NCBI RefSeq assembly: GCF_027497355.1
Contig: NZ_CP114909.1
Location: forward strand, 620,001 to 684,000
Source of the DNA: Micromonospora sp. WMMA1947
GTDB lineage: Bacteria; Actinomycetota; Actinomycetes; Mycobacteriales; Micromonosporaceae
Reading direction: 5' to 3'
DNA length: 64,000 nt
In this document: piece by piece, positions 35,711-44,707 of the stretch
Layout of the letters: each line of letters begins with the position of its first letter
Position numbering within the stretch: the stretch's first letter is position 1
Position numbers and translations under genes: made by a program
Notes under the pieces: generated by a model
What the model was told of the DNA's origin: nothing
Database searches by the model: none
Seen by the model: only the letters and a program-made list of their open reading frames with translations

Positions 35711-36567
35711 GACTTCACCGCGCCTTCCATGATTCCGCGGACGATCTGACGTCCACCGATGAACAGCATGACCAGCAGGGGGACGGTCGCGATGAACGCG
35801 CCGGCGAGCACCCGCCGGTAGATCACGTAGTTGCCGCTGGCGAGGTCGGAGACCGCCACCATCGACGTCGGGTAGTCGGTGCCGCTGAGCGTGATCAACG
35901 GCCACTGGAAGTCGTTCCAGGTGGCCACGAACGTGAGCAGGCCGAGCACCGCCAGGGCCGGACGGATCGCGGGCAGCACGATCGTCGCGTACACCCGCAT
36001 GGTCGTGGCGCCGTCGACCCGGGCCGACTCGATCAGCTCGTCCGGGACGGTGTTCACGATGAACTGCCGCATGTAGAACACGCCGAACGCGGTGACCAGG
36101 CCGGGCGCGATGACCGCGAGCAGCGTGCCGTTCCAGCCGAGCTTGCCCATCACGATGTAGAGCGCCACGATGCCGAGCTGGTTGGGCACGGTGAGCGTGA
36201 GCACCACGAACAGCATCAGCGCGCGGCTGCCCCGGAAGCGCAGCTTGGCGAAGGCGAAGCCGGCCAGCGAGCAGAAGAACAGCACCGAGGCGGTCACGAC
36301 GGCGGAGACGATGACGCTGTTGACGAGCGACGCGGCGAAGTAGACGTCCTGGAGGGAGAAGACCTCGTCGACGTTCGTGAAGAAGCGGTCGCCGGGGATC
36401 ACCGCGGGCGGTAGCTTCGCCAGCGCCTCGTCGTCGCTGGTGGCGATGACGAACATCCAGTAGAGCGGGAACGCGGCGAACAGCATGCTCACCGCGAGCA
36501 GCAGGTAGGTCCCCAGTCCGGCCGGGGTGTCCTGTGGGGCCCGGGCCACCACGCGTCGCGTCGTCAC
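35707..36567 (-). CDS. Carbohydrate ABC transporter permease (MalG type)
   Basis: This 286-residue inner-membrane permease has about six helices and the EAA loop ESARVDGATTMRVYATIVLPAIRPALAV that contacts the ATPase. The GTG at 36567 overlaps the stop of the other permease (GTGA). As in many actinobacterial sugar importers, no ATPase gene is in the cluster; a shared MsiK-like ATPase probably supplies energy. Confidence 0.92.
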   Translation of the reverse strand: MTTRRVVARAPQDTPAGLGTYLLLAVSMLFAAFPLYWMFVIATSDDEALAKLPPAVIPGDRFFTNVDEVFSLQDVYFAASLVNSVIVSAVVTASVLFFCSLAGFAFAKLRFRGSRALMLFVVLTLTVPNQLGIVALYIVMGKLGWNGTLLAVIAPGLVTAFGVFYMRQFIVNTVPDELIESARVDGATTMRVYATIVLPAIRPALAVLGLLTFVATWNDFQWPLITLSGTDYPTSMVAVSDLASGNYVIYRRVLAGAFIATVPLLVMLFIGGRQIVRGIMEGAVKS

Positions 36568-37577
36568 CGGCGGCCTCCGGAGAGTCGGTTGGTCAGCAGG
36601 TAGTTGACGCCGGCCACGACCAGGATGATCAGGAACAGCGCCCAGGACATCGCGGCGGCGTACCCGAGGTTGAGGTCCTTCCAGCCGACCTTGTAGATGA
36701 GCTGGGCGATGGTCTGCCACTCACCGTCCGGCCCGCCGGTCGCCGCCTGCGCGTTCGGGTCGAACAGCATCGGCTCGGTGAACAGCTGCAACCCGCCGAT
36801 GGTGGACAGGATGACGGTGAACAGGACCACCGGCTGGATCATCGGGACGGTGATCCGCCAGAGCTGCTTCCACTGCCCGGCGCCGTCGATCGCGGCGGCC
36901 TCGTACACGTCGCGCGGGATGGACTGCATGGCGGCCAGGTAGAGCAGCGCGTTGTAGCCGATCCACTTCCAGTTGACCATGGTGGCGATGGCGATCCAGG
37001 CGTGCAGCTTGTCCGCCCGCCAGTCGATCGGGTCGTCCGGGCCGCCGATGCCGAGCAGGCCGAGCGCCCAGTTCGCCATGCCGAAGTCGCGGGAGAAGAA
37101 GACGCTGAACACCATCGTCGAGGCCACGATCGGTGTCACGTACGGCAGCAGCACACCCACCCGCCACCACGTCTGCGCCCGCAGTTTGCGGTTGAGCAGC
37201 GACGCGACGAGCAGCGCGAGCAGCAGTTGCGGCACTGTGGAGAGCAGGAAGATGCCGAACGTGTTGGTCAGGGCGTTCCAGAAGTCCTCGTCGGCGACCA
37301 GCCGGCTGAAGTTCTCGGTGCCGGCCCAGTACGGCAGCGTCGGGTCGTCCAGGCGGTAGTTGCGCAGCGACACGACCGCGTTGAACAGCAGCGGGAACAG
37401 CCCGAACACGAGGAAGAGCAGGATGAACGGCGCGATCATCAGGTACGGCATGTACCGCATGTCGAAGCGGTACAGCCGGTCGCGCCAGCTCATCCGCCGA
37501 TCGGCTGCCCCGTTACGGCCGCGCTTGCGGGCGGGTGGGCGGCCGGGCGGCGCGGGCGCGGCACGGGTGCTGGACAT
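36564..37577 (-). CDS. Carbohydrate ABC transporter permease (MalF/UgpA type)
   Basis: This 337-residue permease has a 30-residue basic cytoplasmic N-terminus, then six helices and the EAA loop YEAAAIDGAGQWKQLWRITVPMIQPV. ATG 37577 has TGGAG upstream. It lies between the binding-protein gene and the second permease gene; a strong hairpin separates it from the former. Confidence 0.92.
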   Translation of the reverse strand: MSSTRAAPAPPGRPPARKRGRNGAADRRMSWRDRLYRFDMRYMPYLMIAPFILLFLVFGLFPLLFNAVVSLRNYRLDDPTLPYWAGTENFSRLVADEDFWNALTNTFGIFLLSTVPQLLLALLVASLLNRKLRAQTWWRVGVLLPYVTPIVASTMVFSVFFSRDFGMANWALGLLGIGGPDDPIDWRADKLHAWIAIATMVNWKWIGYNALLYLAAMQSIPRDVYEAAAIDGAGQWKQLWRITVPMIQPVVLFTVILSTIGGLQLFTEPMLFDPNAQAATGGPDGEWQTIAQLIYKVGWKDLNLGYAAAMSWALFLIILVVAGVNYLLTNRLSGGRR

Positions 37578-37605
37578 CTGTTCACTCCAGGGCCGGGAGA
37601 TCGGA

Positions 37606-37639
37606 CGGTGACGGGGCGGACCGGGCCGCCCCGTCACCG
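37606..37639 (-). terminator. Intercistronic hairpin between binding protein and permease genes
   Basis: A perfect 14-bp stem CGGTGACGGGGCGG (37606-37619 with 37626-37639), 6-base loop, sits 8 bases after the binding-protein stop. In ABC operons such hairpins often stabilise the upstream mRNA or partly terminate, giving more binding protein than permease. Confidence 0.7.
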
Positions 37640-37647
37640 CTGACAGG

Positions 37648-38931
37648 TCAGGACGTGGCGGCCTTCTCGGCCTCCTTGACCGCCTCGGACCAGGCGGCGT
37701 CGGACTTGAGCGACTTGTTCTCCACCCGCCGGATCACGTTCTCCACCGCCACCCGGGTCGGGCCGTTCCTGCGGCCCAGGTACTGCGGGGTGAGGCCCTG
37801 CGCCATCTTCGGGAAGATCTGGCCGACCGGGGCGTCGTTGAAGAACGGGTTCTTGAAGTCGGCGATCGCCGGGTCGGTGTAGAGCGCCGGCTGCGACGGC
37901 AGGTTGCCGACCTTCTTGAAGATCTCGATCTGCTGCTCCGGCGCGACCAGCCAGGTCAGCAACTTGTACGCCTCGTCGACGTTCTTGCCCTGCTTCGGCA
38001 GCGTCAGGAAGGAGCCGCCCCAGTTGCCGCCGCCACCGGGCACCGCGGCGATGTCCCACTTGCCCTCGGTGCCGGGTGCGGTGTCCTTGATGTGGCCGAG
38101 CATCCACGCCGGGCAGGCGAGCACCGCGAACGCGCCGCTGGTGAAGCCCTTGTCCCAGTCGGCCTGGAAGCTGACCAGGTTGGCCGACAGCCCGGCGCCG
38201 ACCGCCTTGACCGTGTAGTCGAACGCGACCTTCGGGCCCTGCTCCATCCGGAGCTGGTCCTGCTCGTCGTAGAAGCCGACCGGCTGCTGGCCGAGGATCG
38301 GGTTGAACAGGTTGGTGCCGGCGTCGATGAACTTCTTCTTCGTCGTGGCGGTGTACTGCCGCCCGACCTCGATGAACCTGTCCCAGGTGGGCCACAGGGC
38401 TGATACCTGGTCGCGTTCGGTGGGCAGGCCGGCGGCCTTGAACAGGTCGGTGCGGTAGCACATGGCCAGGCCGCCGACGTCGGTGCCGAGGCCGATCTGC
38501 GTCTTGCCGTCCGCCGACAGCGACTGCTTCCACTTCCAGGGCAGGTACTTGCTCTCGTACGAGCCGGCGCCCTTGTCGAGCAGGTTGACGAACTTGTCGG
38601 ACTGACTGCGGAACTGGACCATGAAGCCCTCGTCGATCGCCGCGATGTCCGGCGCCCCGTTGCCCGCGACGAGCTTCTTCTGCAGGTCCTCGTGCTGGGC
38701 GTTGTACTCGCCCGAGTTGAGCTGGATCTTGACGTTCGGGTGCTCGGCCTCGTACTTGGCCTTCAGATCCTGGAGCCCGAAGTCGCCCCAGAAGTTGATT
38801 TTCAGCGTGACCTGACCACCGGCCGAGTCCGAGCCGCCGGTGGTGCTCCTGCCGCTGCAGGCGGCGATCATGACCAGGCTGACGGCACCGACGGCGGCCA
38901 CGCGCGCCAGGTGCGTCCAGGACCGTCTCAT
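37648..38931 (-). CDS. Extracellular sugar-binding lipoprotein of ABC transporter
   Basis: This 427-residue solute-binding protein (family 1) begins MRRSWTHLARVAAVGAVSLVMIAACSG, with a lipobox at MIAAC and lipidation at C25. VTLKINFWGDFGLQDLKAKYEAEHP starts the mature fold, and PKQGKNVDEAYKLLTWLV is typical of the domain-2 hinge. Its ligand may be a mannose oligosaccharide, given the glycosidase. ATG 38931 has GGAGGATGAG before it. A LacI-type operator lies 27 bases upstream. Confidence 0.93.
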   Translation of the reverse strand: MRRSWTHLARVAAVGAVSLVMIAACSGRSTTGGSDSAGGQVTLKINFWGDFGLQDLKAKYEAEHPNVKIQLNSGEYNAQHEDLQKKLVAGNGAPDIAAIDEGFMVQFRSQSDKFVNLLDKGAGSYESKYLPWKWKQSLSADGKTQIGLGTDVGGLAMCYRTDLFKAAGLPTERDQVSALWPTWDRFIEVGRQYTATTKKKFIDAGTNLFNPILGQQPVGFYDEQDQLRMEQGPKVAFDYTVKAVGAGLSANLVSFQADWDKGFTSGAFAVLACPAWMLGHIKDTAPGTEGKWDIAAVPGGGGNWGGSFLTLPKQGKNVDEAYKLLTWLVAPEQQIEIFKKVGNLPSQPALYTDPAIADFKNPFFNDAPVGQIFPKMAQGLTPQYLGRRNGPTRVAVENVIRRVENKSLKSDAAWSEAVKEAEKAATS

Positions 38932-39280
38932 CTCATCCTCCGCGCCGAATGGAAACGCTCTCGAATATCGAGAGACGTTGACTGAACCGGATAAGTGACG
39001 CCACCGTACGGTTCCCATTCATGACTGTCAACGGTCGGTTACCGATGTGCTGGCCCGTTAACCTTGCCGCCGCTCACGCCCGAGGTCCGGGCCACTCGTG
39101 GCAGTCCTCGGGTTACGCCCGCTCTAAGCTGAACCGCACAAGCGCTCGCCGCCGAAACCCGTTCACCACCACCGACGGCGGCACCCGGGACCGGCACGGC
39201 GTGCAGTAGCGTCACCAGACGCCGGTGATCCGGCGACCGGAAGCGCCCGTGAGGGCCGGACACAGTGGAGGAACGCTTCG
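38932..39280. other. Divergent intergenic region of sugar operon and lacI
   Basis: These 349 bases separate the binding-protein gene from the LacI gene and hold the operator at 38958-38974. The part near 39000-39060 is less GC-rich than the surroundings and could carry promoters. No further gene is supported. Confidence 0.55.
38958..38974. promoter_or_regulatory. LacI-type operator of the sugar operon
   Basis: CTCTCGAATATCGAGAG is a palindrome of 7-base arms around three central bases, 27 bases upstream of the binding-protein ATG, flanked by AACG and ACGT. It resembles operators of LacI-family sugar repressors and is probably bound by the product of 39281-40306. Confidence 0.7.
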
Positions 39281-40306
39281 GTGAAGCGGCCGACCATCGC
39301 CGACGTCGCCCGGCGCGCCGGGGTCTCCAAGGGCGCGGTGTCGTACGCGCTCAACGGCCAGCCCGGCGTCTCCGAGACGACCCGGCAACGGATCCTCGCC
39401 ATCGCCGCCGAGATCGGGTTCCGCCCGAGCAGCGCCGCCCGCGCACTGTCCGGCGCCACCGCCAAGGCGGTCGGGCTGGCACTGTGCCGCCCCGCCCGGA
39501 TACTCGGCATCGAGCCGTTCTTCATGGAGCTGATCAGCGGCGTCGAGGCCGAACTGTCGGCCCGCTCGTACGCGCTGACGCTCCAGGTGGTCAGCGACCA
39601 GGAGGCCGAGATCGCCGTCTACCGGCGGTGGTGGGCCGAACGCCGGGTGGACGGCGTGCTCGTCTGCGACCTGCGCACCGACGACCGGCGCGTACCGGCG
39701 CTGGAGGAACTGCAACTGCCGGCGGTGGTGATCGGCGGACCGGGGCACACCGGCGGCCTGGCGAGCGTCTGGGCCGACGACGCGGCGGCCCTGGTGGAGA
39801 CCGTGGAATACCTGGTCGCGCTCGGCCACCGGCGCATCGCCCGGGTCGGCGGTCTGCCCTCGTTGCTGCACACCGAGATCCGCACCGAGGCGTTCACCGG
39901 CGTGTGCCGGCGGCTCGGGCTGGACGAGGCGACCACCGTCTGGTCCGACTACACCGGCGAGGAGGGCGCGCGGGCCACCCGCCGGCTGCTCAGTTCCGCC
40001 GGCCGTCCCACGGCGGTGATCTATGACAACGACGTGATGGCGATCGCCGGACTGTCCGTGGCCCAGGAGATGGGCCTCACCGTGCCCGGCGACCTGTCCA
40101 TCGTGGCCTGGGACGACTCACCGCTCTGCCGCCTGGTGCACCCGCCGCTCACCGCGCTGGGCCGGGACATCCCGGCGTACGGCGCGCACGCCGCCCGGCA
40201 GCTCCTCGCCGTCATCGCGGGTGAGCCGGCCACCGTCGTCCAGGACGAGACGGCGCACCTGACGCCGCGCGGCAGTACCGCCCCACCTCGGGCAACACCT
40301 CGCTGA
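39281..40306 (+). CDS. LacI-family transcriptional regulator
   Basis: This 341-residue regulator has the HTH TIADVARRAGVSKGAVSYALNG at the N-terminus, the hinge helix SSAARALSG, and a periplasmic-binding-like effector domain with TAVIYDNDVMAIAGL and VAWDDSPLCRLVHPPLTAL. The GTG at 39281 has GGAGGA 8 bases before it. Divergent from the sugar ABC/beta-mannosidase operon, it probably represses that operon until its sugar is bound. Confidence 0.93.
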   Translation: MKRPTIADVARRAGVSKGAVSYALNGQPGVSETTRQRILAIAAEIGFRPSSAARALSGATAKAVGLALCRPARILGIEPFFMELISGVEAELSARSYALTLQVVSDQEAEIAVYRRWWAERRVDGVLVCDLRTDDRRVPALEELQLPAVVIGGPGHTGGLASVWADDAAALVETVEYLVALGHRRIARVGGLPSLLHTEIRTEAFTGVCRRLGLDEATTVWSDYTGEEGARATRRLLSSAGRPTAVIYDNDVMAIAGLSVAQEMGLTVPGDLSIVAWDDSPLCRLVHPPLTALGRDIPAYGAHAARQLLAVIAGEPATVVQDETAHLTPRGSTAPPRATPR

Positions 40307-40317
40307 ACCGGTTCAGC
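40302..40317. repeat. 16-bp palindrome at the convergent ends of lacI and a GGDEF-EAL gene
   Basis: GCTGAACCGGTTCAGC is a perfect palindrome spanning the lacI stop codon (40304-40306) and ending one base before the next gene's stop. It has no loop, so it is a weak terminator but could form a cruciform or bind a dimeric protein. Confidence 0.4.
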
Positions 40318-42882
40318 TCACCGGGCGGTGGACGGGTGCTCCTCGAACCACGCCTCGACCCGTTCGGCGGTAGCCGGCCGGGCCAGCGCGAAGCCCTGCC
40401 CGTACCGGCAGCCGGCCCGCCGCGCGCCGGCCACCTGCACCTCCGACTCCAGTTCCTCGACCACCAGCTCCACGCCGAGCCGGTCGGCCAGGTTCGCCAC
40501 CACGTCGATCAGCGGACGCTGCCCGTCCCCGCCCGGACCCACCAGATGCGGGCCCACCTTGAGCAGGTCGATCGGCAACCGGCGGAGCTGCGCGAGCGAG
40601 GCGTGCTGGGCCCGGAAGTCGTCCAGCGCGATCCGCACGCCGAGCGACCGCAGGCCGGCCAGCCGGGCCACCACGGTGGACAACTCCGCGCCCACCACCG
40701 GTTCGGACACCTCGACCACGAGCCGTTCCGGCACCACGTCGTACGCGGCCAGCGCGGTAGCGGTGCGCGCCACGAAGTCCGGCGCGGCCAGCTCGCGCGG
40801 CGTCACGTTGACCGCCATCCACAGATCACGGCCGCCCTCCGACCACGCGGCGAGCTGCCGGCAGGCCCGGTCCAGCACCCACCGCCCGATCTCGCCGGTC
40901 AGGTCCAGGTCGGCCGCCACCGGCAGCAGCTCCGCCGGCAGCACCGTACCCAGCGCCGGGCTGCGCCAGCGCAGCAGCGCCTCGGTGCCCACCGGCATCC
41001 GGTCGGCGAGCGCCACCACCGGCTGGTAGACCAGGTCCAGCTCACCGCGCGCCACCGCGCCCGGCAGCTCCCGCTCCAGATCCAGGCGTCGGACCAGCTG
41101 CTCCTCCAGGTAGGCGTCGTACCACTCGACCCGGTCCCGGCCGAGCTGCACCGCCCGGCGGCGGGCCAGGTCCGCCTGGCGTAGCACGTCCTCCGGATCG
41201 CCGCCGCTGGTCTCGGCCAGCCCGACGCTCACCGCCAGCCGGGCGGCGCCTCCGGGCCGGGGGTACGGCTCGGCCAGCGCCGCCAGCAGCCGGATGCCGA
41301 GCGCGTACGCGAGCACCGGCCCCCGATCGGTGAGGACCGCGTACTCGGTGTCGCCGAGCCGGGCGACCAGATCGTGCGTCTCGGAGCCCGCCCGCAGCCG
41401 GCGCGCGGCCTCGATGAGCACCGGCCCCTCCGGCACCGCGCCACCGGTGCCGTGCAGGTCGACGACGAGCAGGGCACCGCCGCTGCGTTCCGCCATCGCC
41501 CGGACCAGCTCGGCGCGCGTCAGCGGCACGGGCCCGGCCACCCGGGCGTCCGGTCCGAGCCGCCGCCGCAACCACGCCTCGCGCGCCGCGAGCCGTTGCA
41601 CCCGGCGCCGCTGGTCGGCGGCGGTGAGCAGCTCCCCCACCATGATCGGCGGGATGACCGCCAGACCCAGGGCCATCGCGCCGGTGCTGAACTCCCCCGC
41701 CGTCATCAGGTGGACCCCGGCGGCCAGCGCGGCGATCCCGGCCGGCGCGGTCAGGCGGGGCCACGCGGCCGGCGCCACGTCCCGGCCCGGCCGTTCACCG
41801 CCCGAGGTACGCCGGGCGCCGGCGGCGGTGAGCAGCGCCCCGGCCACCAGCGGCGCCGCGACGAGTGGCAGCGCCCGGTCCGGCGCACCGTAGGCCAGCA
41901 GCACCACGAGCAGCGTGAGCCCGCCGAGCGTCAGCGCGGCTCCGGCGTGGCAGCACGCGGCACCGGGCCGGCGGCGACGTTCGGCGAGGGCCGCCACCGC
42001 GAGCACGGCGAGCACCACCGCACCAGCAGCCGCCACCGTCGCGGCGACGGCCGGGACCGGGCCGCCCGGCAGCAGCATCCAGCCCGCGAAGACCAGGCTG
42101 ATGCCGAGCGCCAGCACGTCGACGGTACGGCGCACCAGTTCCGGGCCGGACAGCCGCGACCGGCCGGGCAGGCGCAGCAGGGCCGTCACGTGCAGCACCC
42201 CGGTGAGGCACAACCCGGTCAGCGCGATCGGCAGCCGGTGCGCGGAATCACTCAGCGGCAGCACCGCGACGGTGAGCCCGGCGGTCAGGACGGCGCTGTC
42301 GAGGATGGCGGCGACCCGGCGGGACAGGGCCGCCCGTCGCGCCCGCCGCCCGGTCGCCGTTGCGACGTGCGTCGGGGCGGTGTCCGTCGTCTCGCCGGCG
42401 CGCCACCGGAACGTGACAACCTGCTGCGGTCCGGGCCGCTGCGATCCGGGTTCGGCGGCTCGTCGTCCGGGTGCGGGACGGTCGATCGGTGCCGGCCTGT
42501 CAGTCGCGGCGGGCCCGTCGGTCGGTGCGGGAGCTGCGGGCCCGTCGGTCGGTACGGGGGCTGTGGGACGGCCAGTCGGTGCGGCGGCTCCGGCCAGCCA
42601 GGCGAGCCGGACGCAGGCGAGGGCGAACCCTCCGGCGACGGCGAGCGCGGCGGCAGCGGGGCCGGGCAGGGCACCGGCGACGCCGGCGAGGAGGAAGACC
42701 GCCCCGGTGAGCGACACGGCGACATCGGGCAGGGCTGATCGCCGACGGGGATCGGCGCGAGGGGGGACGGGCACGGCGGTCGCCTTCGTGAGGGGGCACG
42801 GGGGCGGTGCGGTTGCGGTACGCGGTACGACGTGCGGGGTCGGGGCGGGCGGGGACGCATCGGCGGGGACCGCTGCGGCCAC
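40318..42882 (-). CDS. Degenerate GGDEF-EAL membrane protein
   Basis: This 854-residue protein has a Pro-rich N-terminal part, many membrane helices (about residues 55-400), then GGDEF and EAL domains that have lost key residues. The GGDEF site reads RLGDTEYAVL (near 510). In EAL the first glutamate is kept (TEALLRW near 632), but loop 6 reads DDFRAQHASL and the later KIDrsF motif reads LLKVGPHLV without the Asp. It is probably a non-enzymatic c-di-GMP or protein-binding regulator. The GTG at 42882 has no good ribosome site; other GTGs downstream are possible starts. Confidence 0.85.
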   Translation of the reverse strand: MAAAVPADASPPAPTPHVVPRTATAPPPCPLTKATAVPVPPRADPRRRSALPDVAVSLTGAVFLLAGVAGALPGPAAAALAVAGGFALACVRLAWLAGAAAPTGRPTAPVPTDGPAAPAPTDGPAATDRPAPIDRPAPGRRAAEPGSQRPGPQQVVTFRWRAGETTDTAPTHVATATGRRARRAALSRRVAAILDSAVLTAGLTVAVLPLSDSAHRLPIALTGLCLTGVLHVTALLRLPGRSRLSGPELVRRTVDVLALGISLVFAGWMLLPGGPVPAVAATVAAAGAVVLAVLAVAALAERRRRPGAACCHAGAALTLGGLTLLVVLLAYGAPDRALPLVAAPLVAGALLTAAGARRTSGGERPGRDVAPAAWPRLTAPAGIAALAAGVHLMTAGEFSTGAMALGLAVIPPIMVGELLTAADQRRRVQRLAAREAWLRRRLGPDARVAGPVPLTRAELVRAMAERSGGALLVVDLHGTGGAVPEGPVLIEAARRLRAGSETHDLVARLGDTEYAVLTDRGPVLAYALGIRLLAALAEPYPRPGGAARLAVSVGLAETSGGDPEDVLRQADLARRRAVQLGRDRVEWYDAYLEEQLVRRLDLERELPGAVARGELDLVYQPVVALADRMPVGTEALLRWRSPALGTVLPAELLPVAADLDLTGEIGRWVLDRACRQLAAWSEGGRDLWMAVNVTPRELAAPDFVARTATALAAYDVVPERLVVEVSEPVVGAELSTVVARLAGLRSLGVRIALDDFRAQHASLAQLRRLPIDLLKVGPHLVGPGGDGQRPLIDVVANLADRLGVELVVEELESEVQVAGARRAGCRYGQGFALARPATAERVEAWFEEHPSTAR

Positions 42883-43012
42883 GCCTAGAAACGATCCCGG
42901 AAGCGCCCGGTGACGTCACCGCACCAGTGACGTCCGTCACATCCACAGACGTCACGGAGACGGTCCCCATTCAAGATCGACGCCGCTCGCTTCCGCGTCG
43001 CCTCCCGACACA

Positions 43013-43062
43013 AGATCTTGGAAGCAACCGGCCCCCAGGAGGGCCCTTTGCTTCCAAGATCT
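43013..43062. repeat. Inverted repeat 1, AGATCTTGGAAGCAA arms
   Basis: Perfect 15-bp arms (43013-43027 and 43048-43062) flank a 20-base loop with an inner GGCCC/GGGCC pair. It can form a nested hairpin on either strand. Confidence 0.75.
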
Positions 43063-43073
43063 CCAGACGCGGC

Positions 43074-43123
43074 AGATCTTGGTACCGAGCCGCCCCGCGA
43101 GGGGCGGAGCCGTACCAAGATCT
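43074..43123. repeat. Inverted repeat 2, AGATCTTGGTAC arms
   Basis: Perfect 12-bp arms (43074-43085 and 43112-43123) flank an inner CGCCCC/GGGGCG stem (43091-43106). The arms share AGATCTTGG with inverted repeat 1, 11 bases away. Confidence 0.75.
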
Positions 43124-43245
43124 GGGGCGGACCGCGTGCGGCCGGAGAGGGCGGGCGCGGAAGGGCAGCCCGCGGCGGAGTAGCCGGATGGGGCGAGGGG
43201 ACGCCCGGGGGGTGGGGTGGAGGGGCCGGATGGGATTATCGGGGG

Positions 43246-43644
43246 GTGAGCCGCGCCGATACCGTCCGTTTCCGCCACAATCAGGCCATCCTGGTCGCCG
43301 CGATCGTCGCCGCCATCGGCGCGCTGCCCCTGGCCTCCGCCCGCTGGTGGCTGCTCTGGGTGCTGCTCGTACCGCTCGCCGCCGCGGTCTGGGCGTGGCG
43401 GGCCGGCACCGACGCCGACGCCCGGGAGCTGCGGCTGCGAGCGCTCGTCGGGCAGCGCCGGGTGCCGTGGACCCGGGTCGCCGAACTCGCCGGTGACCCC
43501 AGGGGAAGGGCAGTCGCCCGGCTCGACGACGGCGAGGTGGTGGTGCTGCCGGCGGTACGCGCCACCGAGCTGCCCCGGCTGATCGCCGTCACCGGGCAGG
43601 AGCTACCGGACGCCGACCGCGACCGGCAGACCGGCGATCAGTAG
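43246..43644 (+). CDS. PH-domain membrane protein (Cfp6-like)
   Basis: This 132-residue protein has two membrane helices (about residues 14-31 and 33-50) followed by a bacterial PH-like domain: DARELRLRALVGQRRVPWTRVAELAGD and DDGEVVVLPAVRATELPRLI. It resembles mycobacterial Cfp6 (Rv3004), which is also near ilvB. The start is GTG 43246, with a GGGG-rich upstream site. It converges on and overlaps the dehydrogenase gene by 7 bases. Function unknown. Confidence 0.82.
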   Translation: MSRADTVRFRHNQAILVAAIVAAIGALPLASARWWLLWVLLVPLAAAVWAWRAGTDADARELRLRALVGQRRVPWTRVAELAGDPRGRAVARLDDGEVVVLPAVRATELPRLIAVTGQELPDADRDRQTGDQ

Positions 43645-44564
43645 CCGTCGACCACCCGGTTCGTCAGCTCCTCCCCTGCCACGTACCGGCGCAACTGCTC
43701 GCCCACCAGGCGGTACGCGCGGGGCAGCAGCCCCCGTACCGAGCCGGCGACGTGCGGGGTGAGCAGCACGTTCGGCAGCTCCCACAGGGGATGGTCGGCG
43801 GGCAGCGGTTCCGGGTCGGTGACGTCCATCGCCGCGCGCAGGCGGCCCGAGGTCAGCTCGGCGACCAGCGCCGACGTACGGGCCACCGGCCCCCGGGCGG
43901 CGTTGACGAGCAACGCGCCGTCCGGCATCGCGGCGAGGAAACGCTCGTCGACCATGCCCCGGGTCTGCTCGGTCAGCGGCACCAGCAGCACCACCACGTC
44001 CGCCTCGGGCAGCAGCGCGGGCAGTTCGTCCACCCCGTGCACGCCCTGGTCGGGGCGCGGCGTACGGGCCACCAGCGTGAAGCTCACCTCGAACGGGGCG
44101 AGCCGGTCGCGTACCGCGGTGCCGATCGAGCCGGCGCCGACGATCAGCACCCGCTTGCCGGCCAGCTCGTCAGTGGGCGCCACCTCGTCGTACGCCCACT
44201 CGCGCCGGGCCTGCGCCCGGGCCAGCGGCGCGAATCCGCGCAGCGAGGCGAGGATCGCGGCGACCACCCATTCGGCGGTGGGCGAGTCGTGCACGCCCCG
44301 GGCGTCGCAGAGCGTCACGCCGTCGGGGATCCGTCCCACCCAGGCGTCCGCCCCCGCGGAGAGCAGTTGCACCACCTCGACGTCGGGCAACTCGGCCAGG
44401 AGCGCGCCGGCGTCGGGGCCGGACAGGAACGGCGGCACCCAGAACCGCACCCCGGCCGGGGACGACGGAAGCCGCCGCGGGTCGTCCAGCAGCTCCACGG
44501 TGACGCCGGGTGGCAGTTCGCCGAGCAGCCGGCGGCCCTCGGGGTGCGGGATCCATACCTTCAC
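43638..44564 (-). CDS. D-2-hydroxyacid dehydrogenase family protein
   Basis: This 308-residue NAD(P)-dependent oxidoreductase has the nucleotide loop VLIVGAGSIGTAVRDRL, VNAARGPV with the catalytic Arg region, the glutamate in MDVTDPEPLPADHPLWELPN, and the His in LLTPHVAG. It probably reduces a 2-oxo acid such as glyoxylate, hydroxypyruvate or a related compound, in the cytoplasm. It is shorter than SerA and lacks an ACT domain. GTG 44564 is chosen from the family-like VKVWIP; the ribosome site is weak. Confidence 0.88.
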   Translation of the reverse strand: MKVWIPHPEGRRLLGELPPGVTVELLDDPRRLPSSPAGVRFWVPPFLSGPDAGALLAELPDVEVVQLLSAGADAWVGRIPDGVTLCDARGVHDSPTAEWVVAAILASLRGFAPLARAQARREWAYDEVAPTDELAGKRVLIVGAGSIGTAVRDRLAPFEVSFTLVARTPRPDQGVHGVDELPALLPEADVVVLLVPLTEQTRGMVDERFLAAMPDGALLVNAARGPVARTSALVAELTSGRLRAAMDVTDPEPLPADHPLWELPNVLLTPHVAGSVRGLLPRAYRLVGEQLRRYVAGEELTNRVVDGY

Positions 44565-44707
44565 GATCGCCGACGATATCGGCCCCGGACCGGCGGGCGC
44601 GGCGTGACCCGTGACGAACACCGCGCCGGGAATGGAGTGGCGGTCCGGCGGGGTATAACCGAGAACGGGATGCCGCTCGGGTGTTCCGCTTGCTGAGGGC
44701 GGTGGCG

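Larger units (their letters stand above)
42883..43245. other. Divergent intergenic region with two inverted repeats
   Basis: These 363 bases separate the degenerate GGDEF-EAL gene from the PH-domain gene. They hold two adjacent long inverted repeats built on AGATCTTGG (43013-43062 and 43074-43123). No gene is supported here. Confidence 0.6.

Noticed and set aside
39021..39209. Open frame of 62 codons between the sugar operon and lacI
   Set aside because: No ribosome site, odd composition and no homology-like pattern; it overlaps the divergent regulatory region.
44630..44660. Possible stress-sigma promoter (GGAAT, 18 bases, GGGTAT) before the SpoIIE gene
   Set aside because: Matches are loose and the consensus is uncertain for this genus; not strong enough to list.
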